NCBI GenBank assembly: GCA_963995505.1
Contig: OZ023198.1
Location: 8,332,558-8,396,557, forward strand
DNA from: Hypericum androsaemum
Lineage: Eukaryota > Streptophyta > Magnoliopsida > Malpighiales > Hypericaceae
Direction of reading: 5' to 3'
Length of the DNA stretch: 64,000 nucleotides
A program made the position numbers and the translations under genes. The notes below the pieces were generated by a model. That model was not told the DNA's origin. It saw nothing but the letters and a program-made list of their open reading frames with translations, and ran no database searches. Of the stretch, positions 56,589 to 64,000 are shown one piece after another. Position 1 is the first letter of the stretch; each line of letters starts with the position of its first letter.

Positions 56589-58585
56589 TGTCATGTCCCA
56601 AATTTGTGGTCGGTGACCGGCGCTAGACGTCAACTCCTTTAATCACAAAATCTAGCCAGTCTCGAACGTATTCATAATTTATAATAATAAGCCTTTAAAT
56701 ATAAAATTTTAAACTTAATTTATAAAATATAAGCCAAGCTTTTCCTTTTTAATACATATTCATATGTTCTTTTTCCAAGATCAAATTAAATATGTAACTA
56801 CGGAGTTTCTAGATCAAAGAGCAAAATACAAACTGGAGACCTCGATGCAAGTCCTGGAGAACAAGTGGACTTGGTACAATCATAGTAGATCTCTGAACCA
56901 ATACAACTCGTATACGAGTTCCTGCAAAACTAGTGAGAGGGGGTGAGTATTTTGGAACACCCCGTAAATAAATAACATATGTATCGCAATTTATTTAGCC
57001 ACTCAATGCACAAACATACCTAACACATGCATATGACTAACATGGCAATATAATCATGCGGACATGTACAGTATCATAAAGTCATACTTACGAGATGACC
57101 AAATATTAACATATAATCACAAAGACACAGAAATATGAGCAAACTATGCAACATCCCATACCGTCACGTAATTTGACATATGAACACATAATTCCAAAAT
57201 CAAATCACAGTACTAGACGAATATTTGGCAGAATCTAAATCGTGTCACTCCCTCTCCAACACGAGAATACCATATCTCAAAGGCGCCATCATCAACCAAC
57301 CTCCTCGGCCAAATAGTTCTGCCCGCTGGAAGGCAACCATATCATATCAGACCAACTTCGCCGGCCAAATAGTTCTGCCGGCCGGAAGACAACCATATGA
57401 TATCAGACCAACCTCATCGGCCAGATAGTTCTGCCCGCCGGAAGGCAACCATATCATATGAGACCAACCTCATCGGCTAAATAGTTCTGCCGCCGGAAGA
57501 CAACAATATCATATAGACTTTCATATCAATCAAATCCATAGGTTTCAACGAATCAAACATATACAGTGCCCCGTCTGGGCCCAATTAACCAAACTCTTAC
57601 AAGTCATAATGTCACATCATAATGCTCATACGGTAAATGCACAATATGCACTCAAAAGTACTAAATTCAAATCATGATAAATAAATAGAGTGAGCCAAAG
57701 AAAACACGAGTCACATATTATTTGTTTACCAATTTTGGCCGAATAACGATCTCGATCAACCGTCCTCCTTCCAATACCAAAAATTCATTTAGTTCAATTC
57801 CGAGTTCAATAGTCGAAGGTTTGGTTTCAAAACTCTTCGAAATGTATATTCCAAAACCTGACATGTATGAATCAAAGTCTTTCTATTACAAGTGAAGAAA
57901 TAATACTAAATTTTAGCGAATCGAATCTTCACTAAATTTTTATTTAGAATTCTATTAAATCCAACTAATGTACATTCCTCTTGTTCTCCGTTTACTATAT
58001 ATAAACTACTTAAATCCAAATAAATTTTTATTTCTTTTACTTAAAGTCAATTTCATAGTCACTTTTCCTTCTCTTCTTTTCTTGCCACGTCTCTTTATGT
58101 ATTTTTTTTGTTCTTATCCATATTTTAATTTAACCAAATTCAGTTCTCACCTCAATCCTTTCTTATCCATCGTTGCCTTCTTTTGTTTCTTATTTTTTTT
58201 CCCCAGATTTATCTTGTTTCATATTACAGATTCCGTGGAGCTTACCCACAATAAATCTATCCATTTTAACCCACTTATCTATTCTTTATAGAGATTTTAT
58301 GTTTTAAGTGGCACTTTCAAAAGTTGCCACGTTTGCTTCCTTTGTTGATTTCAATTCTAACTTATCCTATTTTATTTGGTTAATCTTATCTTCTTATATT
58401 TTTTAAATATGCATCGTTGTAATTTTTTCACCATTATCATTCCATTTTATAATGGACCCTATGATATCATAGACCATTTAATTAGTTGTCACCTTTATTT
58501 CTCATATTATATATTTATCTTATCGAATGACTTAATATCCTTGATTAAATTCAAATAAGTTTAATTAACATGATCGAGTATTACA
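56589..58585. mobile_element. Solo LTR, 2.0 kb, with 5-bp target duplication
   Basis: The block begins TGTCATGTCCCAAATTTGTG and ends GATCGAGTATTACA, giving TG...CA termini. The 5-bp repeat AGGGG is present at 56584-56588 and 58586-58590. No gag-pol lies inside; short frames (56764-56946, 57968-58558) have no domain. The length and TGTCATGTCCC opening recall Gypsy-type plant LTRs. It inserted in the captured VPS4 leader of the Pack-MULE. Confidence 0.8.
57295..57518. repeat. 56-57-bp tandem repeat in the solo LTR, about 4 copies
   Basis: Each unit contains CAACCTC-TCGGCC, AAATAGTTCTGCC and GGAAGACAACCATATCATAT in order. Starts fall near 57296, 57352, 57408 and 57465. Confidence 0.88.
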
Positions 58586-58644
58586 AGGGGAGGAGGGGAA
58601 GAAGAAGAAAGGGGGAACTTGAAAAATTATAAAAAGATAAGGGA

Positions 58645-59789
58645 TTAGCTTGCTTTCTTCGTTGCCTTCTTCTCATCTTTGACATCGTCTCTGCAATCTT
58701 TCATCATCCCCCCATAAGCTAGACTGCAGAGATCATGCAGACCAAGCTTAGAGACCAAGAACTCGAAACGTGGAGCTGCAAAAATCTTAGTGAACAGATC
58801 CGCGAGGTGATACTCAGTATCCATGTGGAAAAGTTTGACAAGACCCTGCTGAACCTTCTCACGGACAAAGTGACAATCGAGCTCAATGTGCTTAGTGCGC
58901 TCGTAAAACATATGATTTTCAACAATATATATCGCAGACTTGTTGTCACAGCAGATTAATGCATGCTCTTTCCAAGGAATCATCATATCTTGCAGCAAAT
59001 AAATTAAGGATTGAACTTCTCGTGTCACAAAAGAGAGTGCCCTGTACTCAGCTTCACAAGTAGACAAGGACACCGTAAGCTTCTTCTTGGCCTTTGAAGA
59101 AACCAAATTTTTCCCAAGATAGACACAAAAACCAGTAACAGGCCACCTAGAGTCAGGACAAGTACCCCAATCTGAATCAGAGTACGCCTTCAACTGAAAA
59201 TCACTAGCAGCAGAAAAGAACAAACCTTTGCCAGGAGAAGACTTGAGATATTTCAAAATATGGTATGCAGTCATGAGGTGTGCAGCACGAGGTTGAGTGA
59301 GAAACTGACTAAGTTGTTGAACAACAAAACTGATATCTGGACGGGTTACTTTAAGTAGAGCAATTTCTCAATTAGCCTCATGTAGTATGTAGAATCCTCA
59401 ACGACTTCCTTCCCATCTACTGTCACCTTGACAATTGGTTTGCCATTTGTAGAATAGGCGAGAACATCAAGTTCTTCTGAAACATCTGGATCATTACATA
59501 ACTTACAATTCATATCCATTGGTGTTCTTCTAGGTTTGCAACCAAGGTAACCAGCATCTTGAAGCAACCTTAGAGTGTACTTCTTCAGACAGACTTGAAT
59601 ACTAGTTGTATTGCGAGCCACCTCCAAACCCATGAAGAACTTGAGTGTACCAAGGACCTTGAGCTTAAGAGTTTGTTCAAGATGATGCTTAGTAGCAGTG
59701 ATGACATCAAGAGAATTCCCTGCCAGAATGATGTCATCCATATACACTAAGAGAATGGTTAGACTGGTTTCTCTTTTCAGAGTAAACAT
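58645..59789 (-). pseudogene. Copia reverse transcriptase and RNase H remnants
   Basis: The segment 59789-59346 contains the catalytic block LVYMDDIILAGNS. The segment 59274-58645 contains RNase H (KAYSDSDWGTCPDSRWPVTG, LSTCEAEYRALS, CDNKSAIYI). A gap of about 230 bp of frame-disrupted sequence separates this part from the upstream reverse-transcriptase start at 60018. Catalytic motifs remain readable but the polyprotein is broken. Confidence 0.88.
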
Positions 59790-60017
59790 TGAGTAATCAT
59801 ATTGATATTAAACAAACCTAAAAGCAATCAGAATAGAGTGAAGCTTAGAAAACCATTGTCGGCTGGCTTGTTTAAGGCCATACAATGATTTCTGAAGCTT
59901 ACAGACTTTATGAGAATCAGTGGGAGAGACTTGTAAGCCCTTGGGAAGTCGCATATAGACTTCTTCTTCAAGATCGCCGTGCAAAAAAACATTATTAACA
60001 TCTAATTATTGTAAATG

Positions 60018-61631
60018 TCATTGCTTGCCAGCTGCTACTGATAATAGAATTTGAATAGTAGTCATTCGTGCCACAGGGCTAAAGGTCTCAAAATAGTCAA
60101 TTCTCAGAGATTGTGTATAACCCTTGGCCATTAATCTGGCTTTATAGCGCTCTATGCCTCCATCTGCCTTATGCTTGATTTTATAAACCCATTTGCTGTC
60201 AATAAGATGCTTCCCATGTGGTAGAGCAACTAGGGACCAAGTGTTATTTTGAGCCAGTGCATCAAGCTCCTCCTGCATAGCAACTTGCCAACAGACCTTT
60301 TTGACTGCCTGTTCATAAGATGCAGGTTCTATTTGGGTGGCTACAGACATACTAAAGGCTCTAAAAATTGGTGAAAAATTAGCAAGTGTAAAATATGATT
60401 GAATTGGATATGGAGTGAAACAAAGAGACAAAGACAAATAAGACCGACGTGAGGGTTGCTTGAAGTGTTGTGGCGGCAAGTCAAGGGTATAGTCTTGGAG
60501 ATACGTGAGAATGGTTTTAGGTCTGGTGGATCGGCAAGGAGGGCATGTCGGTGTAGGAGAAGTGGTTAAACCATATCCTGAAGTAGTGGATGGCATAGAA
60601 TCACCAGCATCTGAAGCTCGAGAAGGTGAAGGATCTAGGGAAGCAAGTGGTGAAGAGGATGAACCACTAAGTGTTGGATCAGATGGAGATCCTGAAAAGT
60701 GGTGATCATCATCAAAAACAGAAGGAGATACTGATCCAGGTATGACAGAGGTAGGTTGAAGGCTAGAGGTATGGTGACAAGTAGGAACATAGGTGGGTGA
60801 GGTTTGGAAAGGAAAGATTGTCTCATAAAAGATCACATCCCTTGAAAAAATGATCTCATGAGATGTAAAATCATAAAGCTTGTAACCGTTGACTCCATTA
60901 GGTATTCCCACCAACACACATTTGTGAGCTCGGCTATCCAACTTACCTCGATGAGCTGCTGTTCTCCCAGCATAACAAAGGCATCCAAACACTCGCAAAT
61001 GCTTGTAGGTTGATGGTTTCTTATACAATATCTCAAAAGGTGTCTTATTCCCAAGAGATGTAGATGGTAATCTATTGATTAGATGAACAACATGATGGAT
61101 TGCATCACTCCAAAAACTAGTAGGAAGATGAGCTTGAAAGATCAAAGCTCGAGCTATATTTAGTATATTTTGATAATTCTTTTCCACCCTTACATTTTGC
61201 TGAGGTGTATAGACACAACTTATCTAATGGACGATGTCTATTAGATTACTAAAATATTCTAACAACTGTCTTATATTTGCCTCGGCTTTCATCAAATATA
61301 ACCATAGAGAACGATAATGATCATCCACTATAGTCAAGAAATAAGCATAACCATGATAAGAGGGATCTTTATACTTGCCCCAAATGTCTACATGAATCAA
61401 TTCAAAGCAGTCTGAAGCAATTGAATCACTAACAGAAAACTCCAATCTCTTATGTCTAGAGTAGTGGCATACATCAAAATGTCTTAAACTTCTGGAAACA
61501 ACAGTAGAATCAATCTTACTGACTTGCTGCATTTTTGAAAAAGGTATGTGCCTAAGTCTGCAATGCCAAATATCCATCTCATGTGTAGTGGTATTGGTTG
61601 AAAGTTTATTCTGAACTGTAGAAGGATGCAT
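60018..61631 (-). pseudogene. Copia integrase and start of reverse transcriptase, broken
   Basis: The segment 61631-61224 holds the pre-integrase HHCC remnant (WHCRLRHIPFSKMQ...CHYSRHKR) and the start of the integrase core (HVDIWGKYKDPSYHG, FLTIVDDHYRSLWLYL). The segment 61187-60018 holds its C-terminal half (SFWSDAIHHVVHLINRLPS), a Ser/Pro-rich spacer, and the reverse-transcriptase start (WVYKIKHKADGGIERYKARL). Stops or frame changes lie around 61190-61224 and at 60018. Confidence 0.86.
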
Positions 61632-61781
61632 GATAGGTAGGTGTTGAGGTTAAGGTAGTGGTGGGATTGGTTAAGGTAGTGGTGTGGTTAAAAGGTATAG
61701 GCCTTGGGTTGCCACAGCACTACCAATCACCCTCGCACTCGAAAGGTCTTGAATCAAACATAGATTACGATGAAAAGTTAA

Positions 61782-63071
61782 TTAAACAGGTATAGAAGAG
61801 GGCAACCTACTGACAGACAACAGATTAAAAGTGAAACTAGGAACCAATAGAATATTGGTGAGAGTCAAATCTGATGAAAGTTTGACAGTGCCAATATGAG
61901 AGACAAGTGTCTGGTGATTGTTTGGTAGTTGGATGGTTGTATTCTGGACTGGATGACTGTCTGGGAGGAAATGGATAGAACAAACTATATGATCAGAAGC
62001 ACCTGAATCTAAGATCCAAGCAGTAGGAGACTGAAAACTAGAGCAAGCTCTACTAAAAGAAAAAGAATATTCACTAGTGAAAGAAGAGTTTTCGATAGCA
62101 TTAACCTGTGGTGACTCTGAAGCGAAAGGATTTATCCTAGGAACTGAACTCCTAGGCAAGCTAGGTGAGGAATGCTGAACAAGTGCCATGAGGTTAGCAA
62201 ACTGCTCTTCAATTAAACCAGTTTTCTTCAGTCCATGACTCAAGGTATGAACTTCTCCTTGTGTCTTTCCATACATTTGTTCTGCAGCTGCTGCAAATGA
62301 ACTAATATTTCCTCCTCCTACATCGCCTCTGTTGTTGGTGAACTTGAAATTGGGTGGAAATTTGTGTTTCCTATAACATTTCTCAACAGTGTGTCCCTCT
62401 TTACCACAATAAGTACAAATATGCTTCTTTTGATCATTCCAATTCTTTCTTGGATTCTGGTTATTGCCTCCAAAAGGTCTATTCCCAACTACATTAACCT
62501 TTGCAGAATTAACCACAACATTACCACTGGATCCCTTTTCTGACCCTAAAAGCTGCTGCTCATGTTGCAAGGCCAGATACAGAGTCCTACTCATGTTTGT
62601 TAATGGATTAACCAACATAATCTGAGACCTGACTGTATCAAAGTTATCATTCAATACAATCAAGAACTTGATCACCTGATCATGTTCAAGAAACTCTCTG
62701 GTTGACTTAACTGCTTCACAATCTGAACTCCCCCTCTCTTTGTCAATGCACTTACACAGAATTGCAGGTCTATACTGAGTGAATTGATCCCATAAATTCC
62801 TAAAAGTAGTGAAGTACTCTAAAACTGAAAGTGCTCCTTGTTTCAGTGTACATAATTGCATTTGCAACCTAGCAATCTGAATTGAGTCCCTTGTTCCAAA
62901 ATGTTCCTTCAAATCTAACCAAACTTCAACTGCAGTCTCCAATCCATTAATACTTTGGGCAATAGAAGGTTCAACTGAGGCTATAAACCAGCTAATAATC
63001 ATGTTGTTGCAACTTTCCCATTCCAAATAGTCATTATCCTCAAAGTTAGGAGGTTTAACAGATCCATCCAC
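61782..63071 (-). pseudogene. Copia gag and protease region
   Basis: The 429-codon frame has the Copia gag core (VEVWLDLKEHFGTRDSIQIA, a UBN2-like capsid region), a CCHC nucleocapsid knuckle (CTYCGKEGHTVEKC) and, near the end, the protease active site WILDSGASDHI. The frame stops shortly after VSRLPSSIPV, before integrase, where an intact element would continue. Confidence 0.88.
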
Positions 63072-63433
63072 TAACGACTATTTCTTCTTAGAACTAAGTG
63101 TTTGCTCCAGCTATGGTAATTAGTGTTGTTCAACAGCAGAGTCACAAGCACAGAAGTAGGTATTTCACTTGGATGAAGATAAAAGAGCAAAGAATTGCGA
63201 GAGGAACCTGAGATTGGAGGAGACAGATGATGAGCTGGAGGAGAGGAATTGTTAACTGGAGGTGAAGAACCTTAAAATGGAGGAGTAGTGTTGTGAGGCG
63301 AAGGATCGGGGTTCACAGGATGAGAACCTTCCGCGTACGGCAATCTCCCTGCTATTAGAGCTTCCTTGAAGCTTCGCGGTGAATAATCCAGGACGCTGCT
63401 AGGCTTTGCTTCTGCCTAGAAGCTCTGATACCA

Positions 63434-63748
63434 TATCAAACGAAGGAAGACGAAGGTAGCGAGCTCAGGAAGCCATGGAAGCTTAGAGAGAGAAAGCTTG
63501 AGAAGTGAGCTAGAGAGAGAAAGAAGGAAACCAAACAACCGTCGCCAAACTAAAACGACACTGGAGAACAAAAAAGACTAAGTTGCCCTTAGTCTATCAC
63601 ACGCGTGTCAATTGCGACTGAGACGCGCGGGAACGAGATGCGAGAAATATAACAACCTTTCAAAGTGTAATAGCCTCTAACGGCCATCAGCTTGCATTCT
63701 TCTTCTCCTTCTTCGCATCTTTGACGTCATCTATGCAATCTTTCATCA
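63434..63748 (-). repeat. 5' LTR of the Copia element
   Basis: The 315-bp LTR starts TGATGAAAGATTGCATAGAT. Its first 60 bases match the 3' LTR remnant at 58647-58706 with scattered differences, indicating age. It ends directly at the primer-binding site. Confidence 0.8.
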
Positions 63749-64000
63749 CGTTTTAGCGGTTAATCAGACTCAAAGTTTTTTTTTAAATAATTTATTATTA
63801 AATATATTTATCTTTCAAATATCAAATAATTTAAAATATAATTCTTTAATTTTATTATAAAATTTATGTAACAAAAGTACAATTAGTTACTTTTAATCTA
63901 ACATAATTACAAATATCATTTAAAAAAATATATTTGACAATTGAATGTCGACTAATTAGTCTAACAAGTTGAATTCATAATCAACTAGTCAAATTGCTAT
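63749..64000. other. Right-hand flank, AT-rich
   Basis: No gene or repeat could be recognised beyond the Copia 5' LTR. Confidence 0.5.

Larger units (their letters stand above)
55557..58646. mobile_element. Pack-MULE carrying a VPS4/SKD1 fragment, right end lost
   Basis: A MULE-like end (GGGAAAAGTACCATTTGGAT) begins at 55557. The inner part of the inverted repeat (AATCCCTTATCTTTTTATAA, about 55780-55808) recurs in reverse at 58622-58646. Beyond that point the right terminal repeat is replaced by a Copia fragment. Between the arms lies captured gene sequence (VPS4 start codon and leader, 56229-56600), interrupted by a solo LTR. The target duplication cannot be checked because the right end is missing. 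Confidence 0.65.
58647..63748 (-). mobile_element. Degenerate Ty1/Copia LTR retrotransposon with truncated 3' LTR
   Basis: On the minus strand the 5' LTR (63748-63434, beginning TGATGAAAGATTGCATAGAT) is followed immediately by a primer-binding site TGGTATCAGAGCT (63433-63421), complementary to initiator tRNA-Met. Then come gag, protease, integrase, reverse transcriptase and RNase H in Copia order. A polypurine tract ATGGGGGGA precedes the 3' LTR, of which only about 60 bp remain (58706-58647) before it meets the Pack-MULE arm. Multiple stops and frameshifts make it non-autonomous. Confidence 0.9.

Noticed and set aside
63421..63433. Match to tRNA-Met sequence
   Set aside because: It is the primer-binding site of the Copia element next to its 5' LTR, not a tRNA gene.

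Overview
The window is nuclear DNA from a flowering plant, probably a eudicot. It contains a multiple-C2-domain MCTP gene, a PSY-type sulfated-peptide gene, GT-AG introns, and plant-type MULE, hAT, L1 and Copia elements. No organelle, viral or bacterial backbone is visible. The species cannot be named from sequence alone, and no database search was possible.

Layout. (1) 1-2859, minus: a GC-rich, intronless QUIRKY/MCTP-like gene running off the left edge. (2) 2860-13195: AT-rich intergenic DNA with a hAT-type MITE (5313-6043), a 424-bp element with unusually long flanking direct repeats (6102-6525), a probable solo LTR (10137-10917) and a Mutator-like element with a perfect 9-bp target duplication (11902-13186). 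(3) About 13215-37726 and 37913-54998: a tandem segmental duplication. Each unit carries one intact three-exon gene for a secreted PSY-family peptide (14786-15653 and 38906-40381). The units later received different transposons, so each supplies empty sites for the other. Unit 1 gained a MULE MITE, a defective MULE with a truncated transposase (16413-19708), a MULE holding an internally deleted L1 (19817-23598), another MULE-like element (about 23941-25003) and a 10.1-kb MULE (25075-35205). Unit 2 gained an LTR-like insert in the PSY intron and a degenerate hAT (41253-50839), into which a nearly intact L1 inserted (43897-50247). (4) 55557-64000: a nested complex of a Pack-MULE that captured the start of a VPS4/SKD1 gene, a 2-kb solo LTR inside it, and a degenerate Ty1/Copia element whose 3' LTR is cut short at the junction.

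The most notable object is the 10.1-kb MULE. Its outermost roughly 115 bp of inverted repeats look identical, and it has a 9-bp target duplication. It carries an apparently intact two-exon mudrA-type transposase (863 aa; D, D, E and SWIM residues present), an intact six-exon plant-mobile-domain gene (775 aa) transcribed towards it, and between them an eight-or-more-exon gene with two tandem OB-fold modules resembling HROB (DUF4539). That layout recalls maize MuDR (two convergent genes), but with a PMD gene in the second position plus an OB-fold gene.

Coordinates of splice sites and element ends come from reading the sequence by eye. Family names rest on motif recognition and need a homology search.
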